Source of the DNA: Aeromicrobium sp. Root495
GTDB taxonomy: Bacteria > Actinomycetota > Actinomycetes > Propionibacteriales > Nocardioidaceae
Assembly (NCBI RefSeq): GCF_001426755.1
Contig: NZ_LMFJ01000001.1
Location: 1,564,964 to 1,628,963, forward strand
DNA length: 64,000 nucleotides
Direction: 5' to 3'
In this document: positions 42,044 through 51,165 of the stretch, in pieces
Numbering within the stretch: the first letter of the stretch is position 1
Layout of the letters: each line of letters opens with the position of its first letter
Program-made: the position numbers and the translations under genes
The notes under the pieces: model-generated
Seen by the model: only the letters and a program-made list of their open reading frames with translations
What the model was told of the DNA's origin: nothing
The model's database searches: none

Positions 42044-44929
42044 ATGTCGACCTTCCTGTACGAGCTCGGTCGGTGGTCGTTCCGGCACCACACCCGCGTG
42101 ATCGTGGCCTGGTTCGTGATCGTGCTCGTGGGTGCCGGCGCCGCAGCCGGTCTCGGCGACGGCACCCGCAACCAGTTCGACATCCCCGGCACCGAGGCCA
42201 ACGACGCCTTCGCCGGGCTGGCGCGCACGTTCCCCGAGCTGTCCGGAGTCACGGCCTACGTCGTCGTGGCCGCACCCGAGGGAAGCTCCATGACGAGCGC
42301 CACCTCGAGGCGCCTCGTGGAGCAGACCGTCGAGAGGATCGACGACGTGAAGGGTGTCGGCTCGGCCACCTCGCCCTACGACGAGATGGTCCGTTCCATC
42401 GCCATCTCCCCCGACGAGAAGGCGGCCCAGGTCCAGGTCCAGCTCGAGGGCAAGCTCGAGGACGTCACGCCACGGATCAAGTCCGACCTGCAGGGCACGG
42501 CGGAACCGCTCGAGAAGGCCGGCTACGACGTCGCGTTCGGCGGTGACGCGTTCACGAACATGGGCCCGCGTCTGTCCATCACCGAGATCATCGGCGTGAT
42601 CGTCGCGTTCATCGTGCTGTACCGGATGTTCCGCTCGCTGCGCACGGCGGTGATGCCCATCGCGACGGCGGTCGTCGGCGTCCTGGTCACGATCGAGCTC
42701 ATCTGGGCGGCCACGGGGTTCTTCACGGTCTCGGCCACTGCTCCCCTGCTCGCCCTCATGATCGGGCTGGCGGTCGGCATCGACTACGCACTGTTCATCG
42801 TCTCCCGGCACCGAGAGCTGCTGGGCGACGGCGTCCCCGCCGAGGAGTCGGCAGCGCGCTCGGTGGCCACCGCGGGCTCCGCCGTGGTGTTCGCCGGCGT
42901 GACGGTCATGATCGCCCTGTGCGGCCTGGCCGTGGCCCGGATCCCGTTCCTCACCATCATGGGCGTCGCCGCAGCCGTCTCCGTCGTGGTCGCCGTGGCG
43001 GTCGCCCTCACGCTCCTGCCCGCGCTCCTGGGCCGGGCCGGGGACAGCATGCGCCCGAGCGAGAAGGAGAAGCCGCCCGGGGGCTTCTCGCGTCGCTGGG
43101 TCCGCCTCACGATGAAGTATCCGGCCGTCGCGATCGCCGTGGTCGTCGTCGGCCTCGCGGTGGTCTCCATCCCCGCCAAGGACCTCCAGCTCGCGCTGCC
43201 GGACAACGGCAGCGAGCCGGCCGGTTCCCCCCAGCGGGTCTCGTACGACCTCGTCGACAAGACCTTCGGACCGGGCTTCAACGGCGCCCTCCTGGTGACG
43301 GTCGACATCATCACCTCGAACGACCCCGTCGGCGTGGTCGACGACATCGAGGCCGACCTGCGCAGGACCCCCGGGGTGCAGGCCATCGGCCTGGCCACTC
43401 CGAACCGCACCGCCGACACGGCCGTCGTCCAGGTCATCCCCACGACGGGTCCCTCGGACGAGCGCACCGCAGAGCTGGTGAAGCGGATCCGCGCGCAGGC
43501 CCCGGGGTGGGAGTCCGAGCACAAGGTCGACGTGGCGGTGACCGGCCTGACCGCGGGTGGCATCGACGTGTCGCAGCGCCTCAAGGAGGCCCTCCTGCCC
43601 TTCGGCGTGCTGGTCGTGGGCCTGTCGGTCCTGCTCCTGATGGTCGTGTTCCGCTCGATCCTCGTCCCGGTCAAGGCCACCCTGGGCTTCGTCCTGTCCA
43701 CCGGCGCCTCGTTCGGGGCGGTGGTGGCGGTGTTCCAGTGGGGCTGGCTCGGCCCACTCGTGCACCTGGACCACCCCGGCCCGCTCGTGTCGTTCCTCCC
43801 CATCCTTCTGATGGCCGTCCTGTTCGGCCTCTCGATGGACTACGAGGTCTTCCTCATGTCGCGCATGAAGGAGGAGTACGTCCGCTCGGGCGACCCGGAC
43901 GAGGCCGTCGTGGACGGGTTCGTGGGGAGCTCGCGCGTGGTCACCGCGGCGGCCGTCATCATGCTGGCGGTGTTCGCGGCGTTCGTCCCGGAGGGCGACG
44001 CCAACATCAAGCCGGTCGCGTTCGCCCTGGCCATCGGCGTCTTCGTGGACGCCTTCCTCGTCCGCATGCTGTTCGCCCCGGCCGTCATGAAGTTGGCCGG
44101 CCGTCACGCGTGGACGCTCCCGCGCTTCCTCGACCGCAAGGTCCCTCACGTCGACGTGGAGGGCGAGGGACTACACCGGCGCATCGAGCTGGAGTCGTGG
44201 CCGCGCCGCGGGTCGACCGCCGCCGTCAGCACGGCCGGCCTCACGCTCAGCACACCGGAAGGCACGGTCTACAACGACGTGAGCACGGAGCTCCCACCCG
44301 CGCACTGGCTCGTCGTCCATGGCCCGAGCGGCAGCGGCAAGACGGCGCTGCTGCTGACCGTCGCGGGCCGCATGGCCTACACGGAGGGGCGTCTGCGAGT
44401 CGACGGCCACCTGCTCCCCCAAGAGGCGCGCGCCGTGCGCGCCCGCGTCTCGCTGGCCGAGACCCGGGACGTCAACGAGCTCGACGACAACCTGAGCGTC
44501 GACCAGCACATCGCCGAGCGGCTCTCCATCCGCACGTTCGGCCTGTGGGTCTCGCGCTCGAGGGTCACGCCGGTGCGTCGCGCGATGAACCGTGCGCTGA
44601 GCCTCGCCCACGAGGAGGCCGGCCTCCTGTACGTGGAGCTGCCCGGCGACCGGCTCGTCTCCGAGCTCACCCGGCTGGAGCGCAAGACACTGGGCGCCGT
44701 GCTGGGCCTCGTCGGGTCCCCCGCCATCCTCGTGCTCGACGATGCCGACGACCTGCGCGCCACGGAGGACGTCGCGCTCCTGTGGTCGGCCCTGCGCCAC
44801 CTCCTCGAGGGCCTCGACACCGCCCTCGTCACCAGCCTTCAGTCGAGCTCCTCGGCACCGCCGTCCTCACCCGACGTCCACCTGCTCGAGCTCGACACCC
44901 GCCGCACCCTCGATGAGCTGAGGATCTGA
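42044..44929 (+). CDS. MMPL (RND) transporter fused to a C-terminal ABC-type ATPase domain
   Basis: 961 residues. Residues 1 to about 715 are an MMPL transporter with two six-helix bundles and exterior loops (SVGIDYALFIVSRHRE and FGLSMDYEVFLMSRMKEEY, the paired TM4-TM5 hallmark). After a linker comes an ABC-like nucleotide-binding domain: Walker A GPSGSGKTALLL at 760-767, a Q-loop region VSLAETRDVNELDDNLSVDQHI, and a Walker B ILVLDD at 895-900. The signature LSGGQ is replaced by LTRLERK and the residue after Walker B Asp is Asp, so hydrolysis may be impaired. This fusion is unusual; its ATPase domain corresponds to the separate ATPases normally adjacent to YhgE/Pip genes. The next gene starts within its stop codon. 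Confidence 0.85.
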   Translation: MSTFLYELGRWSFRHHTRVIVAWFVIVLVGAGAAAGLGDGTRNQFDIPGTEANDAFAGLARTFPELSGVTAYVVVAAPEGSSMTSATSRRLVEQTVERIDDVKGVGSATSPYDEMVRSIAISPDEKAAQVQVQLEGKLEDVTPRIKSDLQGTAEPLEKAGYDVAFGGDAFTNMGPRLSITEIIGVIVAFIVLYRMFRSLRTAVMPIATAVVGVLVTIELIWAATGFFTVSATAPLLALMIGLAVGIDYALFIVSRHRELLGDGVPAEESAARSVATAGSAVVFAGVTVMIALCGLAVARIPFLTIMGVAAAVSVVVAVAVALTLLPALLGRAGDSMRPSEKEKPPGGFSRRWVRLTMKYPAVAIAVVVVGLAVVSIPAKDLQLALPDNGSEPAGSPQRVSYDLVDKTFGPGFNGALLVTVDIITSNDPVGVVDDIEADLRRTPGVQAIGLATPNRTADTAVVQVIPTTGPSDERTAELVKRIRAQAPGWESEHKVDVAVTGLTAGGIDVSQRLKEALLPFGVLVVGLSVLLLMVVFRSILVPVKATLGFVLSTGASFGAVVAVFQWGWLGPLVHLDHPGPLVSFLPILLMAVLFGLSMDYEVFLMSRMKEEYVRSGDPDEAVVDGFVGSSRVVTAAAVIMLAVFAAFVPEGDANIKPVAFALAIGVFVDAFLVRMLFAPAVMKLAGRHAWTLPRFLDRKVPHVDVEGEGLHRRIELESWPRRGSTAAVSTAGLTLSTPEGTVYNDVSTELPPAHWLVVHGPSGSGKTALLLTVAGRMAYTEGRLRVDGHLLPQEARAVRARVSLAETRDVNELDDNLSVDQHIAERLSIRTFGLWVSRSRVTPVRRAMNRALSLAHEEAGLLYVELPGDRLVSELTRLERKTLGAVLGLVGSPAILVLDDADDLRATEDVALLWSALRHLLEGLDTALVTSLQSSSSAPPSSPDVHLLELDTRRTLDELRI

Positions 44930-47013
44930 TGCTCCCTTCACCCGCACTCCCCTGGTTCGAGCTGGCACGCTTCCGCCGCAGCCGACTCACCCGGGCCGCC
45001 GTCCTGGCCGTCGCGATCGTGCCGCTGTTCTACGGCGCGCTGTACATCTGGGCCAACCTCGACCCCACCGGTCGCCTCGACCACGTGAAGGCTGCGGTCG
45101 TGAACCAGGACGAGATGATCCAGGTGGCCGGGCCCGACGGCAAGAAGGAGCCCGTCGCGGTGGGTCGGCTGCTGGCCGGCAACCTCATCGGCAACGACGA
45201 CACGTCCAACTACGACTGGGTGCTCACCGACCCGCAGGACGCCGCAGCCGGTCTGGCCTCCGGTGAGTACAAGGCCGTGCTGACCCTCCCCAAGGACCTG
45301 TCGAAGGCGGCCACGTCCCCCGGCGGCGAGGACCCGACGAAGGCTGTCCAGGGCAAGCTCGACCTGCGGACCAACGACGCCGTGAACTTCGTGAACGGGC
45401 AGATCGCCGACCGCATCCTCGACGCGGCCCGGGACGCCCTCAACGCCCAGGTGACCTCCACGTACCTCGACAACCTGTACCTCGGGTTCACCGACATCAA
45501 GACCTCGCTCGAGGACGCCGCCGACGGCGCGGGTGAGCTGGCCGAGGGTGCCGGGAAGCTGGGCGACGGGGCCGACGAGCTCAGCGACGGGGCAGGCAGG
45601 CTCGACGACGGTGCGCGACAGCTGGCCGACGGCACCAGCGAGCTCGCCGGCGGCGTCGGTCGGCTCGACGACGGCGCCCAGCAGCTGGCCGGAGGTCTCG
45701 GCACCCTCGAGGACCGCACCCGACCGCTGACGGGCCAGGCCGACCAGCTGGCGGACGGCTCGCAGCAGGTCTCCGACGGGGTGGGCCGGATCAACGCCGT
45801 CGTGCAGCAGGTGACCGACGTCATCGAGAACGCGACGGGACCGGTCTCGAGCACCATCGACACCGTCGAGGACGACCTGCGTGGCCTCGCCGACGACTGC
45901 CGCAGCGCCCCCACGCCCGACACCGACCTCTGCGACCGGCTCGATGCAGCAGCCGATCGCGTGGCAGCAGCCGGTGGCCAGGTCGGCGGCATCGGCGATC
46001 AGGCGAAGGACTTCGGTGAGCAGTCCGACGCACTCGCAGCGGGCGCGGCCCGGGTGGCCGCGGGCAACCGGCAGCTCGCCGACCAGGTCCCCGCGCTCGT
46101 GAAGGCCATCTCCACGGCCTCCTCGGGCGCCCAGGAGCTGAGCGAGGGCACCGGACGTCTGGCTGCCGGGGCCGACGCCGCCGCGGCGGGCGCCGGCCGG
46201 CTGGCCGACGGGACGGGACAGCTCGTCGACGGCGCCGACCAGCTGGCGTCGGGCGCGGACGCGCTCCAGGACGGCGCACTGCAGCTGCAGTCCGGCCTGA
46301 GCGACGGCAGCAAGCAGGTCCCGGACTACGACCAGGAAGAGCGCGACCAGCTGAGCAAGACGGCCGCGACCCCTGTGACCGAGGCGTCCGACCGGCTCAA
46401 CGCCGTCTCCTCGTACGGCGAGGGGCTCGCGCCGTACTTCATCGCCCTGGCCCTGTGGGTGGGCGCCATGGCCATCTACCTGCTGCTGCGTCCGGTCTCC
46501 GCGCGTGCCATCGCGTCCACCACGGGCAGCGTCCGCACGGCCCTCGCCGGGTTCGCGCCCGGCGCCGCGCTCTCGATCATCCAGGTCGGGCTCCTGCTCG
46601 GCGTCCTCCTGAGCCTGGTCGGCATCGACGCCGCCCAGCCCTGGCTGCTGCTCGGCATCGCTGTCCTGACGGGGCTGGTCTTCACGGCCATCAACCAGGC
46701 GTTCATCGCCTGGTTCGGAGGCGCGGGACGGTTCCTGGCCATCGTGTTCGTGTGTCTGCAGCTCACGGCGGCCGGCGGCACCTACCCGATCGAGACGTCA
46801 CCGACGTTCTTCGGCGTCCTGCACGGACTCCTGCCGATGACCTATGCCGTGCACGGTCTCCGGGCCGCGACGGCCGGCGGGACCCAGGGTCTCGGCACCG
46901 ACGTCACGGCACTGCTGATCTTCGGGCTGCTGGCGCTGTTCGCCACCGTCGTGGCCGCCAAGCGCCGCCAGGTCGTGACCATCACGCGCCTCCACCCCAC
47001 CCTGCAGGTGTAG
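44929..47013 (+). CDS. YhgE/Pip domain membrane protein (ABC-2-type permease)
   Basis: 694 residues. An N-terminal membrane segment (about 22-42, RAAVLAVAIVPLFYGALYIW) is followed by a large extracytoplasmic region with many L-x-x-G-A/D-x-x-L heptads (residues 195-320 and 365-480), forming a long coiled coil, and then six C-terminal membrane spans including AISTTGSVRTALAG. This is the YhgE/Pip family, related to phage infection proteins and ABC-2 permeases. The ATG overlaps the MMPL-ATPase stop (TGATG), so the two are translationally coupled and likely form one transport machine. Confidence 0.92.
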   Translation: MLPSPALPWFELARFRRSRLTRAAVLAVAIVPLFYGALYIWANLDPTGRLDHVKAAVVNQDEMIQVAGPDGKKEPVAVGRLLAGNLIGNDDTSNYDWVLTDPQDAAAGLASGEYKAVLTLPKDLSKAATSPGGEDPTKAVQGKLDLRTNDAVNFVNGQIADRILDAARDALNAQVTSTYLDNLYLGFTDIKTSLEDAADGAGELAEGAGKLGDGADELSDGAGRLDDGARQLADGTSELAGGVGRLDDGAQQLAGGLGTLEDRTRPLTGQADQLADGSQQVSDGVGRINAVVQQVTDVIENATGPVSSTIDTVEDDLRGLADDCRSAPTPDTDLCDRLDAAADRVAAAGGQVGGIGDQAKDFGEQSDALAAGAARVAAGNRQLADQVPALVKAISTASSGAQELSEGTGRLAAGADAAAAGAGRLADGTGQLVDGADQLASGADALQDGALQLQSGLSDGSKQVPDYDQEERDQLSKTAATPVTEASDRLNAVSSYGEGLAPYFIALALWVGAMAIYLLLRPVSARAIASTTGSVRTALAGFAPGAALSIIQVGLLLGVLLSLVGIDAAQPWLLLGIAVLTGLVFTAINQAFIAWFGGAGRFLAIVFVCLQLTAAGGTYPIETSPTFFGVLHGLLPMTYAVHGLRAATAGGTQGLGTDVTALLIFGLLALFATVVAAKRRQVVTITRLHPTLQV

Positions 47014-47021
47014 CGCCTCGG

Positions 47022-48509
47022 TCAGAGGGCGCAGGCGGGGGCGTCGGACACCGGGAGGGGTGCCGGGACGCCGAGCGAGGGCATGCCGAGCCCGACGCTG
47101 CGCACCTCGGTCCTGCCCTGGCGGGCCTCCCACGCGTCGCCTGCGCGCGTGCGCCGGTAGCCGACGGGCGGCAGGTCGCTCACGAGGTGGTGCGGCGCAG
47201 CATGCGTCACGGTGACCTCCACGACGTCGCCGGGACGGACCTCGTGGTGGCCCGGCACGAAGTGCACGAGGCGGTTGTCCTGCGCACGACCCGTCATCCG
47301 CGCGAGCTCGGCGTCCTTGCGACCACCCGTCTGGGCCTGGTCGGCCACCATGAGCTCGAGCGTGCGCCCCTCGAGGCGCTGGTTCTCCGCCCACGCCACC
47401 TCGGAGACGAGCGCGGCGAGACGCTCGTAGCGCTCCTGCACCACGGCCTTGGGCAGCTGGTCGGGCAGCGACGCTGCCGGTGTCCCCGGGCGCTTGGAGT
47501 ACTGGAACGTGTAGGCGCTCGTGAAGCGCGCCTCGCGCACGACGTCGAGGGTGGCCTGGAAGTCCTCCTCGGTCTCCCCCGGGAACCCCACGATGATGTC
47601 GGTGGTGATGGCGGCGTCGGGCATGGCCTCGCGGACCCGCTCGATGATCCCGAGGTACTTCTCGCGGCGGTACGAGCGGCGCATGGCCTTGAGGACGGCG
47701 TCCGAGCCCGACTGCAGCGGCATGTGGAGCTGCGGCATGACGTTGGGCGTCTCGGCCATGGCCGCGATGACGTCGTCGGTGAAGTCCTTCGGGTGCGGGC
47801 TCGTGAAGCGCACCCGCTCGAGGCCGTCGATCTCGCCGCACGCCCGGAGCAGCTTGGCGAAGGCCTGCTTGTCCCCGAACTCCACGCCGTAGGCGTTCAC
47901 GTTCTGGCCCAGCAGCGTGACCTCCGTGACGCCGTCGGCCACGAGCGCCTCGATCTCGGCCAGGATGTCGCCGGGGCGGCGGTCCTTCTCCTTGCCGCGC
48001 AACGCCGGGACGATGCAGAACGTGCAGGTGTTGTTGCACCCCACGCTGATCGAGACCCAGGCGGCGAAGACGGAGTCACGCTTGGTGGGCAGCGTGGAGG
48101 GGAAGACCTCGAGCGACTCGAGGATCTCGACCTGCGACTCCTCGGCGATGCGCGCCCGCTCCAGCAGCACCGGGAGCGACCCGATGTTGTGCGTCCCGAA
48201 GACGACGTCGACGTAGGGGGCCCGCTCGGTGATCGTGGTGCGGTCCTTCTGCGCCAGGCAGCCACCGACCGCGATCTGCATCCCCGGGTTCTTGGCCTTG
48301 ATGCTCGCGACGTGACCGAGGTTGCCGTACAGCTTGTTGTCGGCGTTCTCGCGCACCGCGCACGTGTTGAACACGACGAGGTCGGGCGTCTCCTGCTGTG
48401 CCTGGTCCCACGCCGCGTAGCCGGCCGTCTCGAGCAGGCCCGAGAGCCGCTCGGAGTCGTGCACGTTCATCTGGCAGCCGTAGGTGCGCACTTCGTAGGT
48501 CTTCGTCAT
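47022..48509 (-). CDS. miaB: tRNA-2-methylthio-N6-dimethylallyladenosine synthase
   Basis: 495-residue radical SAM methylthiotransferase that completes ms2i6A at position 37. The auxiliary-cluster cysteines are at TYGCQMN, NTCAVRE and GGCLAQ, the radical SAM motif is CNNTCTFC, and the C-terminal TRAM domain follows. Length and motifs match MiaB, not RimO. It works after MiaA in the same modification pathway. ATG start. It is convergent with the YhgE/Pip gene with 8 bases between stops. Confidence 0.96.
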   Translation of the reverse strand: MTKTYEVRTYGCQMNVHDSERLSGLLETAGYAAWDQAQQETPDLVVFNTCAVRENADNKLYGNLGHVASIKAKNPGMQIAVGGCLAQKDRTTITERAPYVDVVFGTHNIGSLPVLLERARIAEESQVEILESLEVFPSTLPTKRDSVFAAWVSISVGCNNTCTFCIVPALRGKEKDRRPGDILAEIEALVADGVTEVTLLGQNVNAYGVEFGDKQAFAKLLRACGEIDGLERVRFTSPHPKDFTDDVIAAMAETPNVMPQLHMPLQSGSDAVLKAMRRSYRREKYLGIIERVREAMPDAAITTDIIVGFPGETEEDFQATLDVVREARFTSAYTFQYSKRPGTPAASLPDQLPKAVVQERYERLAALVSEVAWAENQRLEGRTLELMVADQAQTGGRKDAELARMTGRAQDNRLVHFVPGHHEVRPGDVVEVTVTHAAPHHLVSDLPPVGYRRTRAGDAWEARQGRTEVRSVGLGMPSLGVPAPLPVSDAPACAL

Positions 48510-48669
48510 GACCTGGCAATCGTACGCGGCGGCTCGGGAGCCTCGTCCATCCGTCGATGGCTGGTCAAGACCTACGGCCTGTATCCACTAGGCTCGCGTC
48601 CTCCGGCGCTCGGGGTGAACACGGAGGCGCCGGCCGACACCCGTCCATCGATGAAAGAGGCACTCCCTC

Positions 48670-49281
48670 ATGCGCACCTCCAAGCTGACTCTCGTCCCCG
48701 CCGCAGTCGCGGCCGCCGCCCTCCTGCTGTCCGGGTGTGGCGGCTCCGACGACTCGGAGAGCTCCACGAAGACCACCTCCGCCGCCCCCACGGAGGAGGC
48801 CACCACCGAGGCCACCGAGGCACCGGCGTCCAGCGGCGAGGTCGCCGTCACGGCCGACAAGATCACCGACGACAAGCTCGGGCACACCATCCAGGCCGAG
48901 GCCATCGTGCGGAGCTTCCCCTTCCCGGAGTCGATGTCGGCCGTGGAGGAGCGCGGCGACACCGAGCTCGTGCTCGTCAAGGTGAAGGCCACCGCTGCCG
49001 AGAAGTACTACGCCTCCGTCACGGGTGGAGACTTCCGGGTCGGTCCGAAGGACGCCGAGCTTCCGGCCACGCAGACGACGAGCACGGTCGAGACCGAGAT
49101 GAAGGCCGCCGGCTATGAGCCGTTCGAGGACGTCAAGCCCGGCACCTCCGGCGAGGGCTGGGTGGCCTTCGCCGTCCGCGACGCCAGCGACCCGCTGTTC
49201 TTCACGTACAAGCGTCTGGCCTACAACGGCGGCGACATCCCCGAGAAGGAGTTCGTGGTCGAGCTGACGCCCAAGGGCTGA
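48670..49281 (+). CDS. lipoprotein of unknown function, DUF4352-like
   Basis: 203-residue putative lipoprotein. The signal ends LLLSGC with lipidated Cys23; then a Ser/Thr/Glu-rich linker (about 30 residues) and a single beta-sandwich domain (TDDKLGHTIQAEAIVRSFPF, DTELVLVKVKATAAEKYY, WVAFAVRDASDPLFFTYK) that resembles DUF4352/telomeric-repeat-like immunoprotective folds seen in actinobacterial lipoproteins. Function unknown. GAGG precedes the ATG. Strong terminator downstream. Confidence 0.85.
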   Translation: MRTSKLTLVPAAVAAAALLLSGCGGSDDSESSTKTTSAAPTEEATTEATEAPASSGEVAVTADKITDDKLGHTIQAEAIVRSFPFPESMSAVEERGDTELVLVKVKATAAEKYYASVTGGDFRVGPKDAELPATQTTSTVETEMKAAGYEPFEDVKPGTSGEGWVAFAVRDASDPLFFTYKRLAYNGGDIPEKEFVVELTPKG

Positions 49282-49291
49282 GCCCGATGGA

Positions 49292-49330
49292 CAGGACGGC
49301 CCCGTGCGATCACCGCACGGGGCCGTCCTG
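49292..49330. terminator. bidirectional terminator after the DUF4352-like lipoprotein gene
   Basis: A 17-bp perfect stem (starting CAGGACGGCCCC) with an ATCAC loop, ending within 6 bases of the convergent VOC gene stop. Confidence 0.92.
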
Positions 49331-49335
49331 CTGTC

Positions 49336-49764
49336 TCATGCGGTCGGAGCCGTGAGCTCCAGGGCGATGTTGTCGGGGTCGCGGAACTCCAGGATCGCGA
49401 TGCCGGCGCCCCCGAGGTCCTTGATCCCCTCGTGAGCGACGCCCAGATCGTCGAGCACGGTGACGGCCTGCTCCAGAGCCGCGACGTCGACCACGGAGAA
49501 GCTCACGTGGTCCAGGCCGGCCCGGTCCTCGTGGAAGCGGTCCTCGTCGGGCGCCACAGGGCGCAGCCCCAACAGGCCCCCTCCGAAGGAGTAGATGACG
49601 CCGCCGAACAGGAAGGAGAGCTGCTCCTTGGTCTGCTCGTCGGCCTCGGCAGGCAGCTCGAACGCCACGTCGAAGCCGAACACCGCGTCGTAGAAGGCAC
49701 GGGACCTCTCGATGTCGCTGACGGTGAGACGGACGTGGCTGTAGTCGGTGACGCTGACGGGCAT
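49336..49764 (-). CDS. VOC family protein
   Basis: 142-residue vicinal-oxygen-chelate protein: VSVTDYSHVRLTVSDIERSRAFYDAVFGFDV at the N-terminus and AILEFRDPDNIALELTAP at the C-terminus are glyoxalase/bleomycin-resistance-type signatures. The metal-type His and Glu positions appear in HVRLT, DHVSFSV and LEFRDPD. Substrate unknown. The ATG is preceded by GAGGAG; a longer in-frame start would extend into untranslated leader. Confidence 0.87.
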   Translation of the reverse strand: MPVSVTDYSHVRLTVSDIERSRAFYDAVFGFDVAFELPAEADEQTKEQLSFLFGGVIYSFGGGLLGLRPVAPDEDRFHEDRAGLDHVSFSVVDVAALEQAVTVLDDLGVAHEGIKDLGGAGIAILEFRDPDNIALELTAPTA

Positions 49765-49830
49765 GATGCTCCTCGGGTGGGCGGTCCTCCACCGTGTCAC
49801 GGCATCAGGCAGTGCGCAGACCGAGCTGAG

Positions 49831-50598
49831 TCAGTGACCGACGACCCGGTCCACCAGGAGACGCGGCTCGTGGGCCGGCTCGTCCGGGACGGCGCGGTCC
49901 GGGAAGTCGAAGACCGCCAGGATCATCTGCATCGGGTACGTCGGCGACTGGTGGACGATCGACGTCACCACGCCGTCGACGAGGAACACGGTGCGGTCGT
50001 CGCGCCAGTCGACGGCATAGGTGTGCCACTCGGCGACGTCGAGCACGTGGTGGGGAGCGTCGAAGGCCTCCGTGAGGCCCGGGTCCCGGAACGCGTGGAT
50101 CCCCTGCCCGACGGCTGCACCGTCGTCGCCGACGGTGTCGCCGAAGACCTCGAAGACGCAGATCTCACCGCAACGCTCCGGCTCGTCCTCGAGCCCTACG
50201 AGCCAGGCCGAAGCCATGGAGCGGTGGGACAGCTCCAGACGGGCGCGCACCTCGATGAGTCCGCGATGTGGGGCCCACCCGGTCCAGAAGGGCTGCTCCT
50301 CCCGGACGGTCTGGCCCTGAACGAACGGCTGCTGGCCCACGGTGCTGCCGACCGGGCCCGAGAAGCAGCCCGACTGGACCCCCGAGACGCGCAGGGGCTG
50401 GGCGTGGGTGTCGGGGCACCACAGGGGGTGCTCCGAGGGGATCGAGAGGACCAGCGCCGAGCCAGCCACGTCCCATGCCGCGGCGGACTCGGCCCGCGAG
50501 CTCCAGTGGGGCAGGTAGTGCGGCAGCCAGACCTCCGGGTCCAGCTGGTCGAAGTCGTCGTGGAACCGGCTCACGACCCGATCGTCCCCCAGCGGCAT
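49831..50598 (-). CDS. GH16-like (laminarinase-type) protein with altered catalytic motif
   Basis: 255 residues, glycoside hydrolase family 16 fold (WLPHYLPHWSSRAES near the start, GLIEVRARLELSHRSMASAWLVGLED, WHTYAVDWRDDRTVFLVDGV later). The catalytic E-x-D-x-x-E is changed: the segment reads GEICVFEVFG, with Cys where the conserved Asp should be, so both nucleophile and acid/base glutamates may remain but the assisting Asp is missing. No signal peptide is present. ATG start without clear RBS; an internal GTG 24 bases downstream has a better one and could be the start. Function is uncertain. Confidence 0.78.
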   Translation of the reverse strand: MPLGDDRVVSRFHDDFDQLDPEVWLPHYLPHWSSRAESAAAWDVAGSALVLSIPSEHPLWCPDTHAQPLRVSGVQSGCFSGPVGSTVGQQPFVQGQTVREEQPFWTGWAPHRGLIEVRARLELSHRSMASAWLVGLEDEPERCGEICVFEVFGDTVGDDGAAVGQGIHAFRDPGLTEAFDAPHHVLDVAEWHTYAVDWRDDRTVFLVDGVVTSIVHQSPTYPMQMILAVFDFPDRAVPDEPAHEPRLLVDRVVGH

Positions 50599-50623
50599 CG
50601 GGTCTGACCAGACCCGCCGAGCA

Positions 50624-51082
50624 CTACTTCTTGGGGGTGACCCAGAGGTGGATGGTGCCTGCGACGGTCACGGTGCCGTCCTTGAGGGCGGCCTGGACCT
50701 TGACCTTCACGTCGGGCGCGCCGTCCCAGTCGGCCTGCGTCGTCTCGGCGGTGCAGTAGAGGTCGCCTGCGGACTTGGCCAGGTACTGGACGTCCATGCC
50801 CTTGGGCAGCCAGCGGTGGTCCGGCGGGCACGTGGCCTCGGCCAGCAGACCCATGGCGGCCTCCAGGCCGTTGCACGCGGCGATGGCGTGCACCGTGCCG
50901 ATGTGGTTCTGCACCGAACGGCGCTTCGGCAGCTTGATGCGTGCGTGGTGCGGCTTCATCTCCTCCACCTGAAGGTGGATCGAGGAGAAGTACGGCGCCA
51001 TCTGCCCGTAGAAGATCGAGAAGAGACGCTTGCCCTGGGGAAGCGACGTGATCTGCTTGTACCGCTCGAGAGTCGAGGCCAT
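50624..51082 (-). CDS. DUF4442 hotdog-fold protein
   Basis: 152 residues, DUF4442 family with a hotdog (thioesterase-like) fold: IKLPKRRSVQNHIGTVHAIAACNGLEAAMGLLAEA and VDVQYLAKSAGDLYCTAE-like segments align with known members. The family may act on acyl-CoA or acyl-ACP. ATG start with weak RBS. Adjacent to a PadR gene transcribed divergently, which might regulate it. Confidence 0.85.
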   Translation of the reverse strand: MASTLERYKQITSLPQGKRLFSIFYGQMAPYFSSIHLQVEEMKPHHARIKLPKRRSVQNHIGTVHAIAACNGLEAAMGLLAEATCPPDHRWLPKGMDVQYLAKSAGDLYCTAETTQADWDGAPDVKVKVQAALKDGTVTVAGTIHLWVTPKK

Positions 51083-51165
51083 GACCAGAGTCTAGGGGGC
51101 GGCGGGACTCGATACTACCGGCGGGTAACCCATGGCCCTCGGCGTCGGCACCTAGGCTGGGGCCC

